From Linanthus parryae (taxonomy: Eukaryota > Streptophyta > Magnoliopsida > Ericales > Polemoniaceae), in contig JALGPY010000003.1 of assembly GCA_023055425.1 (NCBI GenBank), positions 69,052,991-69,116,990 on the forward strand: 64,000 bases of DNA, written 5' to 3'. The first letter of the stretch is position 1. Each line of letters starts with the position of its first letter. A program made the translations under genes and the position numbers. The notes beneath the pieces are model-generated. The model was not told the origin of the DNA and searched no databases. It saw only the letters and a program-made list of their open reading frames with translations. This document shows positions 10,901-23,094 of the stretch, in pieces.

Positions 10901-11483
10901 AAAGAGAAAGAGTGCTTGTTAGTGTGCAGTGATAGAATTGTGTTGTGGGGGATGACAATAAATAGCAACTGGAGATGTTATAAGGAAACTTTTGGGGGGA
11001 AATGTGGGAGAGAAAAGAGGAAGGAAAAACATGAGGGAGCTATTGGAGGGAAATATTTGGAGGGAATCCTTGGAGAGACTTTATGGAAGCATGTGTGGTT
11101 GGAGGTTGGCTAGGTAGTTGGAGGTTGGACAAATATTAATAACAAGTAGATGGCTGCAAAATGGGGCTACAAAATGGGGTGGAAAATGTCCATGTAAACA
11201 GTGAAATTTGGATGCAAAAGTGAACCGTTAAAGAGGTGGTTTTTGTCCTGATGAATAGTGCCCAGGGGTATAATAATAATTTAATAACAACAGTGCTTAT
11301 GCATCGTGTTAAAAAGTGATGTAATAATTAGGTTTTAATTAAATAACAACAAAAGGGTATAGTTGTCCTAATAATATTGTTATTAGGTGGTGGTTGTAAG
11401 GGCATTTATGTAATTGCAATGCATGAGGGGTATAATGGTCACACAAAAACCAAATTCATCATCACTTTAACAGAGGGGGGTTT

Positions 11484-11581
11484 TTGTCTAACGTCCGTCC
11501 ATGTTCAGGGGTTTTCTGTATATCCCCGAACAGCGGGGTGGTTTTTGTATAACATAGGAGGGTGCAAAATGTCTTTTACCC
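11484..11581 (-). repeat. MULE right terminal inverted repeat
   Basis: Inverse complement of 3293-3390 with short indels. It is slightly better preserved than the left copy in the block that resembles the internal minisatellite (GCGGGGTGGTTTTTGTATAA). Confidence 0.9.
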
Positions 11582-11590
11582 CAGATTAAA
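11582..11590. repeat. Target-site duplication of the MULE, right copy
   Basis: CAGATTAAA, identical to 3284-3292. Confidence 0.93.
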
Positions 11591-11626
11591 ATTACAGAAA
11601 ACAAACTACTCAAATCTCTTTAAGAC

Positions 11627-12303
11627 TGTTGGAGAAAATCAATCTGCAGTCTACAAAAACAAAAAATAATCAAGCGAAGAACCTGTCACCAAATCAACGA
11701 ACTGAAGAGAAGAAGAGGACACGTTGACGAACGCTTTCCTTAAGTCGATTTGGACCCCGGTGCTATCGGTTTGATCGGAACAATCGCCTACCATGACTCC
11801 TCTTATTGCAATCAACTGGCGTAGCACTTTCCCTTGATTGCCCGAACAAAACGACGGTGTAAGAACAGTATAGACGAGAGAGATTGAGTGATTGCGAGAT
11901 GATCGTTGTGTGTTGTATGGATTGAGAACTCAGTTCTCAATTTATAGTCGAAGATGAAGACCTTTCAGCTGGACAAAACATATGTCCTCTTCATCTTCAC
12001 GTACGTTACATACGTTTCAACTAGGGAAATCAATTTCCATAAGAATTAATTATATGTAATAAAGATATAAACACCATATTATATCTGGGACCCGCCCAAA
12101 GCGGTCCGCGCGTGTGTTTATTATCTTTATTCAGCACAATTCTTCCGCAAAAATTTCAGCCTAATGAATCGTCATCTCAACACAAATTACACGGACAATT
12201 TGCTCATTCACTTGAACTACATTGAACCGTAACACCCTCAATCACCAAGTTATCTCATGAGCTTAAGTTGAGCTCAAACTTCAACTCAATATATTATCCA
12301 ACA
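11627..12303 (-). mobile_element. Solo LTR of a copia-type retrotransposon
   Basis: A 677-base segment bounded by TGTTGGA...TCCAACA, a perfect 7-base inverted end of LTR type. On the minus strand it has a TATA box (CTATAAATTGAG, around 11935-11948) placed as in an LTR promoter, and no coding sequence on either side. The flanking five bases (AAGAC left, ATAAC right) match only partly, so the target duplication has either decayed or one end is off by a base. It lies 36 bases from the MULE's right target duplication. No internal region or second LTR is present. Confidence 0.7.
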
Positions 12304-13020
12304 ATAACTACCACTACCACCACTCACACATACAAGTCGTGCCAACATGTAATATGTCAAACCTCCCCCCCCCCCCCCAATTCTCTCTAACTTCACATTT
12401 ACCCCCAATCTCCAACAACAGCAAACTTATCATAATACTTCTCTGACAGAAAATCCTATTTCAATTCTTTGGTGTAGGGTTTTGAAAGGCCTGGTTTGGC
12501 CTCTTACCCAGAGAATTTGAGTTTCTCTTCGAGTGAATTAAGGTCCATCGTTCGTGGAAAGAATTTGTTCTGCTGGATTCATAGCTCGATTGCAATTTGA
12601 GAAAGAACGAATGATGTAACGAGTTTGTAGAGTATGAGAAATTAACAACACCAATAATATCAAATAGGACATGAAAAATAGTACATTTGGATCATACTGG
12701 ATGATCATTAGAGTGATCATCTTTTGATCATTCACAGAGAATTGATCAAGAATCAATATGGGGCTGAAGAACATGAACAAAAGGAGGGAATGAGAAATAG
12801 ATTGGGAATTATAGTGAAAATCTGTTGTTTATGTTTTTTAACTAACAAACCAAGTTTACATCACTTACACTAGAGACATTCTAGAGAACACACTCCTATC
12901 TCCCACCTATTTTCACTTACCTTTCTCACAGATGCAAATGTTAAGTGAGTAACGGATTTGCCAATTTCATATTTGTGTGGGCTGTAGTTGGGCGATAAGA
13001 GTGGGTGCTATAGCAATTTT
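12304..13020. other. Non-coding, with a C-homopolymer
   Basis: No gene recognised. It contains a run of about 15 C at 12365-12379. ORFs here are short, unconserved-looking and overlap A/T-rich sequence. Confidence 0.6.
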
Positions 13021-13024
13021 CCTT

Positions 13025-14396
13025 ACACTATGTTTGCGAATCGAGTGAGGAAAGGAAATAAACGATTACGAAATTAAGTCGAAAAAAAATGATAAGAATT
13101 GATTTCGTTTCTCAATAACTTGTTTGGATGAATAATGATAAAACGTAAGAAATTGTTGTCTTTTCTTATGTACTACTGGAAGAAAATCCGTACCCTCATT
13201 GCATGACCAACTAATATCAAATATATTCAGAAGGAACATTGCGATAGTTTTCTTATTCCCGATGTTTTTTTTAAAAAGTTATGAAAAATGAATTAGAGTA
13301 CATTATAATCAATTTTTCTCCATATTTTCGGGGTCAAATAACTATCAAAACTCCCGGATCAATCAACTAAGTGGTTCATACAAAAAAATAACGATTTGAA
13401 ACATTTTTATTTTTAGTACTATTAAAAGGTATGCTAGGCCTCAAAGCACAAGAAAACTAACATCAAAGAATTTGGAATAAAAAATTACAAGAATTTTCTT
13501 TATTTTAGGAGCTTTTATTGTGAATTCTTTATTCTTAGTAATATCTTTTTTTAATAACAACATTACTTTAAGAAAGCAGATAATTAGTAGTGATTTAAGA
13601 GTAAATTAAATGGTGGTCTCAAAAGAGGTGGTTTCGTTCGTAAATTCCAACACTTTTTTCTACTTCCAACACCTTTTGTGGTCTAATATTCCATTTGTGG
13701 TATTATTGAATTTCCTCACTCATGAGATCAAATTGATTTAATGGACGAAAAGTCATTTTAGAGTCAATCGTCCTATTTTATTATATAGATGTTCAGACAA
13801 TTTATGAAAATAAAGGAAGTGGATGGTTTCTACACAATTCCGAAAATGAGCTTTAGACAATACAATGCTACACAAGTAAACAAAATCTTAGGGATCGTAA
13901 AAATTAGCGACATTTTATTTTTAGTTTTGTAAGCCAAAAACTTTCAAAGATGGAAGCCTCCGCAAAAATAAGTTTCTTATATATATATATATATATAGGT
14001 ACATTTAAGTAAAATAATATCAGAAAAAAGTAAAATAACTTTATCTCAATTCACAAGGCAATGATGATCGCATATCAGCAAGACGAACGAGAAAAGATGG
14101 AGGAGTAAATTTAATTGGGTTGTGACGATAAACGATTGAGTGTTTTAAATTTATTTCTTTTGACATGGGTAATTTTGGTAAAAACCTCACATATTTTTAA
14201 ATTAGTTTATTTTCTCACCGAATCTCACCGTTTTTAGTGAGAAACAAAAAGTGAGATGCGGCGAGATTTTCATTTCTCATGTTTATTATTCTTTCTCACC
14301 AATTCTCATATAAGAACTAATCCAAACATGGACGAAAAAATTATTTCTTACAAATTCTGATATTCTCTTATCAAATCACTTAATCCGAACATACTA
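13025..14396. mobile_element. Possible non-autonomous DNA transposon, degraded
   Basis: The left edge (CTATGTTTGCGAATCGAGTG) and the inverse complement of the right edge (AGTATGTTCGGATTAAGTG) resemble each other, and both sides carry related blocks such as GTTTGGAT near 13120 and the inverse ATCCAAAC near 14320. This is the look of a degraded PIF- or hAT-like non-autonomous element. I could not define a clean target duplication, and there is no coding capacity. A (TA)n run lies at about 13980-13996. Confidence 0.35.
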
Positions 14397-14699
14397 ACTT
14401 TGACTCTAGCTCTCTGATACATGCGCATCTAATCCTACACTTAATAAAAATTACATACTAGCTCAACTATTATAATATTCCCTTTAAAGATAATTGTGGA
14501 ACATCTGAAGCTTCTAAAAAGAAACTGAAATCGAGAATTCTGATGAGCTTTTGTGAGATTGTCACCCATCTGATAATGAGTTTAGATGTGAGAAATATTA
14601 ATCTTTCAGGAACCTAATACCTCCATGATAAAATGGTAATAAATATCAATATTTGTTGTTGTAGCATGGAACACAGGGTCATATGCTAGAGCTAAAACA

Positions 14700-16110
14700 A
14701 TGAGATTGTTACACAACAAAACCCGTCTCTCGACCGCAAACTTTAGCAGTGTATACGCAAGTGAACGGCTAATGCAATAATGTTTGAGTATTAAAACTCG
14801 GATAATCGATCCCACGAGGACAATTAGAATGTCTTAATCAATCAGAACTATACTCAAAGAGTTAAACATGTTGAGTACTTTGGTTGATGTGTTCACTAAA
14901 CTGTTAATAGAAAATAAATAACTTAAGAGAAATATTTTTGGAAATATTCCTGAGAATTATGCTATGGTTTTGAGAATCTAGGGATGTAAACGAACCAATC
15001 CGTTCGTGAACAACTGGAGTTCGATTCGGTAAATGCTCGTTTGTGTTTTATTCAACTGATTAATCAAACAAACTCAAGCATTAAATTGTGTTCTTTTACT
15101 AAATGAGCTGAAAACAAGTCGAACAAGAAGCTCGTTTATCAGTCTTCCTGAAAAATTATACTAGTATATATGTATATATAGTTAGAAAAGATTAAATTCA
15201 TTTAGTCCTTCTTTATGACTATTTTCTTATAATCAGGCGTAATTATTGTAAACACTTTTTTTAAATATACTTTGATATCTTAATTATGATTTCCAAAGAT
15301 AATTCTATAATTTATAATACCATAAATATTTTCTTTACATTAATTTTATTATTTTACTAGATAAGAATCAAATTGGATGCTTTGAGTTTGTCATTGGCAT
15401 AAATAGGCATATTTATATATCAATGCATTTTATGTTATTTATTTATTAGCACATTTTATCAGAGATAATAGCAACTTGATATTTGAATTCATGAATTATA
15501 GATTATCACATTTATAAAAGAGATATACAAGTTTGTTGAACCCAATTAGAGCTAGTAAACGAACTAGTTAAATGAGCCATGAACCCATTAAGGAACAACT
15601 CGAACCCTAAACGAGCAATACTACGGTCTTGATATCACGAACTCAAATATTTTATGTTATCACGTCCTTGGAAATTTTCGAGTCCACTCGGTCCACCTAC
15701 ATATGCAGATTTGTTCTAAGGCTGCTACGGTCTTGATATCTCATCTCAGTCTCACTCGTTCCTGTAATAGTTCACATATATGCTCGGGCTATTCCTAAAA
15801 CACTTCGGCGATCGTTCTGTCATGATACGTGAATAAACACTGTCTTTTCTTCCTAACTTAATATAGCAGCTCTCGCGCACTAGATTATATCTGAAGCACT
15901 CCTAATTGATCACTCTGCTCATACATGAAGTTAAAATTAAAGGCAATAAAGTAACTTGAACATGAAACTGTATTAAGATCTGAGGATTACAGAGTCATAA
16001 TAGTAATCCACAAATAGTAAATCGAAATCCTAGGTTCATCGAGGGTATAGGCGAAGAGTTTAGATATTAAAGTATGACATACTTCATGGTAGTAATACGA
16101 GATGATTTGC
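14700..16110 (-). mobile_element. LTR-like module 2, first part
   Basis: Around 14745-14830 is a block related to those in modules 1 and 3: GTATACGCAAGTGAACGG followed by CGGATAATCGATCCCACGAGG. The sequence continues to about 16100, where a hAT transposon interrupts it (16110-19335), and resumes near 19340. The same block in the same orientation next to a copia gag at the left end of the window supports an LTR or LTR-leader origin on the minus strand. No gag is left here. The lineage and true ends are undetermined. Confidence 0.45.
14975..15650. mobile_element. hAT-like MITE remnant inside module 2
   Basis: The left edge GGGATGTAAACGAACC with GTTCGTGAACAACT, and the right-hand blocks GAACAACTCGAACCC and TAAACGAAC, have the style of a common plant hAT-type miniature family. 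The A/T-rich centre (TATATATGTATATATAG) has no ORF. A 16-base string, CTACGGTCTTGATATC, occurs just outside the right edge and again near 15724, so a small local duplication accompanies it. Ends are approximate. Confidence 0.35.
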
Positions 16111-16492
16111 GTGCCAATTTGGCATGGCCCGCACGAATCACGCTTAATACGGCCCGAGCACGGCCTACTCTGAATCCTACCCCGGCCGGTTCACTTTTCT
16201 GCCCCAGGCAACCCGTGCATAGCCGGGCCCGCTTCTCATGACCCGCACAGGTTGGACCCAGCACGTGAAAGCACTGGTTGACCGCCTCTGTTTTCCCTTT
16301 TTTTAGGTTCTTTCCAACGGCCAAATCATCTAATAGACTCTTTTTCCCTCCTTGTTTTCAAAAAAACTGCTAGAATTAGGGCTAATTTCTACCTGGGTAT
16401 AAACCCAACAAAAGACTATTTAACCCTCCAAACTTCCATAAAACAGCTAGTTTTAGGGGTAAAAAGGGAAACATAATAAATATCCCATCCTA

Positions 16493-16500
16493 TAAATACC
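16493..16500 (+). promoter_or_regulatory. TATA box of hAT transposase 1
   Basis: TATAAATA preceded by CC lies 270 bases before the presumed transposase ATG, downstream of the GC-rich terminus and a GGGTATAAACCC palindrome-like block near 16397. The related region of the second copy carries GGGTATAAATCC near 22700. Confidence 0.5.
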
Positions 16501-16769
16501 ACTACACTAGTATGAATGTTTTTCATCATCATACACACAAAAACTCCATCTCCACTTATACTAAACTCTCTCAAGTTGTTTGATATTTTTTCTTTGTGAT
16601 ATTTGAAGATCAAGTTATTCGGTTCAATTTGTCTTCCTCGTCTCCTCAAGCTTCTTCCATTCCTACAAGCTACTTCGATAATACGTATTCGTAAAGTTTG
16701 TAAGTTTTAATTTTTAGCAATTTTTTTTGTTGTAGTTTTAATAATTGTCTATTTTGTTTAATTATAAAA

Positions 16770-18780
16770 ATGTCTACTAGCCGTAATTTTGAGGAGCAAA
16801 TTGATGATCCATTAGCGGATTTAGCATATCAACAAATACTACTTTTCATGATCATCCAATTGATGAAAGTATGCCAACAGCTATAACAACAACGAAGATA
16901 ATATACCTATAAAAAATTAAGGGTACGGGCACTGCTGGTAAATTGACATCTTATATATGGCATCATATGACAGTATAAAAATGTTATGTTCGAAGGTAGA
17001 CTTGTCGATAGAATATGTTGTAACCTTTGTAGAAACAATTATTCTAAAGATAAAAATGGTACCGATAGTTATAGAAGACATCTTATGGTGAAACATAACC
17101 TTATGGACTCAAATGATAGTGTGGATGGTACACAAACTCAATTAAATTTGGTCAAAAATTTAGTTATACTCAAGCTAGATCTAGACACGAAATTGCATTA
17201 TGGATACCAACTTGTGAGTTGCCTTTCAGCACCGCTTCTAATGTTACATTTGAACGAATGATTCAACACGCCGTTAATCCCTCTTTTACAATGGTGACTC
17301 GTAACACTACTAGGGCCGACATTATCAAAAAAATCAAGGCTACAAATTGGAGATTTTAGATACTTTTAAAACTAATCATTACTCTATTTCATGCACATAC
17401 AATTTGTGGACTAGTAAAACTAACCGTGGTTTTATTTGTTTTACCGCGCACTTTGTTGATGAACATTGGACTCTTCAAAAACAAATTATTGCATTTCGGC
17501 AAATAGAGTATTCACATAATGCACAAAATATTAGTGATTGCTTATTTGATGTTTCTTAAGAATATGAAATTTTAACTCGCATTATGGGTATTACTTTTGA
17601 CAACGCATCGGTAAACAATGAATCCCGGGATATTTTGAAAGAAACGTTAATTCCATTTTCCGGCTTACCACTACATCACATGAAATGTTTTTGTCACATT
17701 ATGAACTTGATAGTCTAAGATGGTTTGAAATCTCAAAAGGAAATTATTCAAAATATCCGTTACGCACTTCTATATATTTCTAGTAGCGGCCATCGACAAA
17801 AGAATTCTGATGGAGCATGTGAAATTTCCAAGAAAATAATTAGGAAATTTAGTGTGGATTGTCCTGGTAGATGGAATGTTACTTATTTGATGATAAAGGG
17901 TTGCGAAGGGTACGATGAAATTATTACGGCCTTTTACGATGCTACTAACCTAGTGTCCGACATTTATTATACTACAAGAAACTGAACAGTAATTCAATTG
18001 ATGAAAATGAGCGGTGTTATAGATTCATGTAGGGGACACACACAATTAAATGAGGCTAAAATTGACATGCATGTTAAATTAATGAAATGTTTTAAGAAAA
18101 TTCTAATTATTTTTTGTTTAGGTGTGATGCTCGATCCACATCAAAAACATCAAGCGGTAGAAAAAGCGCTTACACAAATAGCGTTTAACATGGGGGGGGG
18201 GGAGGATTCTACAAATCCAACAATTGAGAAGGTTACTCTTGAATTAAAAATCAAATTTGACAAATATGTTTCGATTTATGGCCAAAAACAACCTCAAAAT
18301 GTGCCTCCATTTACTTCTCAAAGCTAAGATCTTGATCCAATATTTGATTTGCCACATTCACGAATTGTTCTAATTCTTATGACTCTAGTGTATCCGAATT
18401 GGAAAGGTACTTACATAGTAAACATTCATATGAAAATAATAATATTAATGAACTAGATGTGTTAAAATGGTGGAAAAAAATGCCGAATGCTACCTGGTTT
18501 CATCATTTGTAGCATGTGATGTACTAACCCCTCCCGTTTCAAGTAGCGCATCACAGTCGGCTTTTAATGCAGGTGAAAGAGTTTTATCAAGGAAACGTTC
18601 AAGATTGACTCCCGTGATGGAGTCAATCTTACCAAATATTTGGACGATGCCAAGATGAGAACACAATATATTCGAAGAGAGGACACACTCACTAATAAAA
18701 TATTCAAAGTCGATGCCGGGGGAAAAACAATAGACGAAGTAGATGGTATTATTTACGAAGACATCGACGATGATGAATAA
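16770..18780 (+). pseudogene. hAT transposase 1 (zf-BED, RNase H-like, dimerisation domain), broken
   Basis: Starts MSTSRNFEEQIDDPLADLAY at ATG 16770. A BED zinc finger follows at about 17000-17095 (CNLCRNNY...RRHLMVKH). Core blocks include LWTSKTNRGFICFTAHF and FVDEHWTLQK (about 17405-17480), GITFDNASVNN near 17590, CFCHIMNLIV near 17690 and CPGRWNVTYLM near 17860. The C-terminal hAT dimerisation motif PVSSSASQSAFNAGERVLS lies near 18530-18590. It is interrupted by a frameshift near 17120, stops near 17357, 17558, 17716 and 17983, and a frame change after 18327 that leaves the dimerisation block in another frame. A BED + hAT_C layout defines Ac-like plant hAT transposases. No active enzyme can be made. 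Confidence 0.88.
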
Positions 18781-19335
18781 AAGTTAGAGAAAAAAAATGT
18801 ATCTTTCATGTTTTTGATTAAATTTTTAATTTAGAAAAAAATGTAAATGATAAATAGTTAGGCAGATGCCAACCTAGTTGGGATGTGCTCAAACTAAAGT
18901 GATGCATTTTTTCTAACATCTGTAACCCCAAAGTTAATTAATAAATGGTTACACTTTTTTATTATTAATTGTTTGTTATTTTTATAAATAGTATGATTCT
19001 TTTTTCAAATATTAATTAATGTAAACAGATTACTTGTTTGTTATTTTTAAATACTACAGTAAATATACATACATTATACATAATTACATATACATAAGTT
19101 TATATATAATATAAACTTATGTATATACATATCAATAAAATAATAAAAAATAGCCATGGACTCGGACCGCCCCCGGGTCGTAACGTAATTTTGGACCCGG
19201 GCACGGCACGTGCTAAAATTCCACAAGTTTCGACCTGGGCACGACCCGGCCCGCCCTACACTTGTGCACGGCCCACCACCAACCCGCCTTGCCTCAGCAC
19301 GGCCTAAACACGACACCGCCCAGCCCGCTCGCATC

Positions 19336-20340
19336 ATGAGAGCTATGGAAACTTTTTTTTTTTCGTAAAACTAAGAAAAAAGATTAGATCAAACGATAAA
19401 GTTACAATCCAGCACTGCGCCAATGCTCAGATGCCTCCACTTATCTCAGAAGTGTTGTGTCTCCTTATGTCGATGTCTCTCTTGCCATTTTGAAACGTCT
19501 AAATAAATACTTCCTGTGTTCCCCTGTTGACTTCCTTAAATTACTGAACTTCCCCTACATAAGTAGCACTCATTTTTTCCTCGGGCTGTGTTTGAACGCA
19601 AGAGGCTCTGGGTTTGAACGCAGTCAGCAAGATCTAACTTCCAAACTTAGCCAAAATTCTGTACTTTTCTGTCAGACTGTGTTTGTACGCATATTAACTT
19701 GCGTTTGAACGCTGTTAGTGCCTGAATCTTCTTCGTTCTTTCTTTCTTCCCTGGCTGCATTTAGACGTAGTGGTTTTCCGCATTTGGATGCAGACAACAG
19801 TATTTCTTCAGCCTTGTTCCTCCCTCACAGCGAGTTGATGCAGGGGGTTCTGGGTTTGAACGCAGACCTGCGTTTGAGCGCAGTCAGCAGTATTTCTTCA
19901 GCCTTGTTCCTCCCTCACAGCGAGTTGATGCAGGGGGTTCTGGGTTTGAACGCAGACATGCGTTTGAGCGCAGTCAGCAGCTTCCTCTAGTATTTCCAAT
20001 GATCCCTGACTACGTTCGAACACTACGAGGCCTACGTTTAAACACATACAACAACTTCACTCATATTTTCCTTGCATGCTTTTATCTGTTTCTTGCACAC
20101 TGAAAACAAGAAAAATCATCGGTAAGATTGAAATATACATGAAAACGATGTTGAAATCATTCGAAATCCTTGTACTAGCTCATACGCCTATAACACACAT
20201 TACCATGTTTTTTCTGGCTAAATTAGGCTCAAACTTACAAATTTTGAGTCAGTTGTATCTCTTTTCAGTTCATCCAACCAATAGTTATCATCTCACAACC
20301 AGCGTAATTCCCAATCCTTCAATACATAACTAACCTATTG
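19336..20340 (-). mobile_element. LTR-like module 2, second part
   Basis: Continuation of module 2 after hAT 1. It opens with AGAAAAAAGATTAGATCAAACG, a phrase close to one in module 3 near 63890 (AACAGATCAAACGCTAG), and then carries the inverted-repeat cluster described separately. No gene recognised; the distal end is not defined. Confidence 0.42.
19588..20045. repeat. Cluster of GCGTTTGAACGC-type inverted repeats with a 2 x 90-bp tandem
   Basis: TTTGAACGCA or its close variants occur about ten times between 19588 and 20045, often as imperfect palindromes of the form CTGCGTT-TG-AACGCAG. Two 90-base units (19801-19890 and 19891-19980) are nearly identical, differing by one base (ACCTGC versus ACATGC). 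Each carries GGGTTTGAACGCAGAC directly followed by GCGTTTGAGCGCAGTC. The cluster holds the same place in module 2 that the TCGTACGA palindromes hold in module 1. Confidence 0.88.
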
Positions 20341-21940
20341 CAATTTTTCTACGGTTACTTTCACTTCCTGTACTCAATTTCAGTAGAAGATCTTGCCACA
20401 ATTGTCTATTTCTTGGAACTTCAATAAATTAGTTTGTCACCCATTATACATTAGACAATAGTAGACTTCATCCGAAGTTCACTCTCTGCCAGTTAACATC
20501 ATAAAATAATTAAAATGAATGTTGTTGACCTTAACTGAAGTCCATAAGCATATCTCAATATCCTTTCGAGAGCAAGACAATCTACTTCAGTATGCTGATG
20601 CATCTTCTGGAAAATAGAGTTGACCGAAAATTGCAAGTCATGTTCGGTTATGGTAAAGTATGTAAGACCTCCGACCAAGCTTCTGAAGAAGGTTCAATTT
20701 GAGAATTCCGGAGAGACCGCCAAGGAGTTGAAAATCTTTTATGTCCCACTAGTGTAGCTCGTAATAGTTAAGTTTCTCTAATTTCCCCTTAAAACGTAAA
20801 TGTGACATCATCAAACAGCTAAAAAATAAAGGTATTTAAGTAATTCACTTGGCATAAATTTAGTGGGGATATAATGATTATGTCTCCTCAAATAGTTGAA
20901 TTCTCGAAGGAGCCACTAAATTATTGGAGGGAGGGAGTAATACTTTTGAAATTAAAAAAAAAAAAAAGTTGAGTACTATATTTTTTACAAACTTCTATAA
21001 ACAAATTAGGAATATGTTGTTATCGAGAGTCTAAAATGCTTTTTGGTCCATTAGATGAAATGAATTCGAACCACTAGATACAACAATTTAAAGAAATTTT
21101 TTCTTTTAGAGAAAGGGGCTGGGTGCGAAAGATTCATGCCATAAAAAAACATCTTTTAAATCATTTTTGTAGTAATTTTTTCACATCACTTGGGGAGTTG
21201 GGAATGGGGGAGAATGTAATTACTTTACCAGTAAATTTTAAACTTTTGATGATTTCATTATTGTCAGTCACCGAAAAAGAAAGTGTACAATAGTTTTGTG
21301 GAATCTAATAATGGAATAAGGACCAAAATATTTGAACCAACGGAGTAGAAATGTACCATTTTAGAAACTAAAATAAAAAAATTCCCCACTATATTGTTTG
21401 GAAACATACCAACCAGTGTATCAAACTCTTTTTCTCAGTTATTTGCGATAACTAAAGAAAGGATTAATTTTTCAAAATTTATGTTAAAGTTTTGGGTAAT
21501 GTTATGTGGGCACGAAAAACTTTCTAGTTAATGTACACAGTTAAACATGAAGGGATTGTTTATAGGAGAATAAGGGCAAGTGGGAATGTTGTGGCGGTAC
21601 TAGAAATTACTATGTGAAAATCATTGTGAAAAAGCTGTTGTTAAATAACGTACAAAGTCAACCATGAAGGGATTATCTATAGGGGAGCAAGGGTCAATTT
21701 GAGAATGTGCAGTGCAAGAAAATGTGTGAAAATTGTTGTAGAAAAGATGCTATGACGACTTCACATTAGCTTTTTTACAAAACAATGTAAGGTTAAAATT
21801 GACTTTTGACAATTTAGATTAAAATTTCAATATTTATCTTAACTGAACAAATATATATGCTCCCTCCGTCACTTTTTGTTTGTGCAGTTTGCCATCTTGT
21901 CTTGTCCCAAAATCTTCTTTGAAATCATAATTTTTTATTA
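20341..21940. other. Non-coding; MITE-like ends, no gene
   Basis: No gene recognised. It holds GGAGGGAGGGAGTAATA (20924-20940), AACGGAGTA (near 21343) and TGCTCCCTCCGTCAC (near 21858). These are the CTCCCTCCGT-type ends of common plant MITEs, but I could not pair them into a single element. A poly(A) run lies near 20955. Confidence 0.55.
21527..21765. repeat. Diverged tandem duplication, about 120 bp
   Basis: GTACACAGTTAAACATGAAG and what follows (21527-21640) is repeated in diverged form from about 21650 (GTACAAAGTCAACCATGAAG). Shared blocks are GGGATTxTxTATAGG, AAGGG, GTGAAAATxxTTGT and AAAAGxTG. No coding potential. Confidence 0.6.
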
Positions 21941-21942
21941 GG

Positions 21943-22065
21943 GATGCACACAGATAAGATCAGTCTGGATCGAGTTTGAGTTAAAGTGGATCTGCAATTT
22001 ACAGATCGAAACGGATCGGGTCCAATTGGATCCGATCGGATTAATCCGTGGATTGCAAACATTTT
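21943..22065. mobile_element. Remnant with GGATC-rich terminus
   Basis: TTAGGGATGCACACAGATAA is followed by a series of GGATC/GATCC motifs (GATCCGATCGGATTAATCC). It looks like one end of a hAT-type miniature element, but the other end was not found. It may be unrelated to the neighbouring hAT 2. Confidence 0.3.
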
Positions 22066-22262
22066 AAAATATTTTTGAATATGTTTTACTAAGAAAATGA
22101 AAACTAATATAGTATTATCATTTTGTATAATTTTTTGTTAATATACAAAATATATCCCTCTATATATTATCAAAAAAAAAAATTATTCAACACAACAATG
22201 ACGAGTAATAACATTACTTGATTTAAGTTAACAACATTAGAAGAAATTATGCAGATGAAAGT

Positions 22263-22394
<132 letters not shown>

Positions 22395-23094
22395 CAGATT
22401 GAAGGATTGACCGATCATTTGTAGTAAACCCGGCCCACACACGGCCCCTCCACCCTCAACCCGTACGCGACCCGCCTAAACCCTCACCCACCCCGTTGCA
22501 CGCCCGAATCAATTTTCTCTCGGCGTTAACCCGGCCCTGACACGACGTAACCTGCGCGGGTTCAGCCTTGCACGTGCCCGACGGGTTGACTTGCATGTTT
22601 CCTCTTTTTGGTTACCAACGGCTATAAGCACCTAAGCTGCACTTTTCCCTTTTTTTTTAATAAAAAACGGCTAGTTGCAGGCGTAAAAGTGTTCGCCCGG
22701 GTATAAATCCAAAAAAATACATTTTTTACTCCCCCCCCCCAAACTGCCATATACCACTAGTTTTTGGCATAAAATAAAGAAAAATGAAAAAAAAATACGC
22801 ATCCATCCAAATTCCTAAAAATACCTCTAGAATGATTTTTTTAACCCTCATCCCAACAACTACAATTCTACTGTTTTAGGTGGGACGGAGTGGTACTACA
22901 AATCTCTCTCAAATTGTTGCATATTCTTCCTCGTCTCCTCAAGATCCAAGTGCGAAACTCAAGCTTCTTCCACTTCTACAAGCTATCCCGATCTTACAAC
23001 TTCGGAAAGTTTCTAATTTTTACTGTTTTAGTTAGTAGTATATAATTTTTTTTGTTGTAGTTTTAATAATTGTCTACTTAATTTAATTTTTAAA

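Larger units (their letters stand above)
3293..11581 (+). mobile_element. Mutator-like DNA transposon (MULE), full length, 8.3 kb
   Basis: The element begins GGGTAAAAGACATTTTGCAC and ends with its inverse complement. Both ends continue as inverted repeats for roughly 95 bases with small indels, and the whole is flanked by a perfect 9-bp direct repeat (3284-3292 and 11582-11590). Inside are a MuDR-type transposase (plus strand, about 3740-9960, decayed), a GRF zinc-finger gene (minus strand, 10466-10900), three arrays of a ~51-bp hairpin minisatellite, and a short repeat block between the two gene ends. Each gene starts near one terminal repeat and runs inward, the layout of maize MuDR. The intact target duplication argues for a moderately recent insertion, but the transposase can no longer be made, so the copy is non-autonomous now. 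Confidence 0.93.
16110..19335 (+). mobile_element. hAT-superfamily DNA transposon 1
   Basis: A transposase-bearing segment bordered by long GC-rich subterminal blocks with many GGCCCG/CGGGCC motifs (about 16115-16270 and 19155-19335). These contrast sharply with the A/T-rich surroundings and resemble the borders of the second hAT copy. It splits LTR-like module 2. I could not fix an 8-bp target duplication, so the ends are approximate by some tens of bases. Confidence 0.75.

Noticed and set aside
11377..11589. Small plus-strand ORF ending in the right MULE terminus.
   Set aside because: It runs through the terminal inverted repeat and the target duplication, so it cannot be an ancestral gene.
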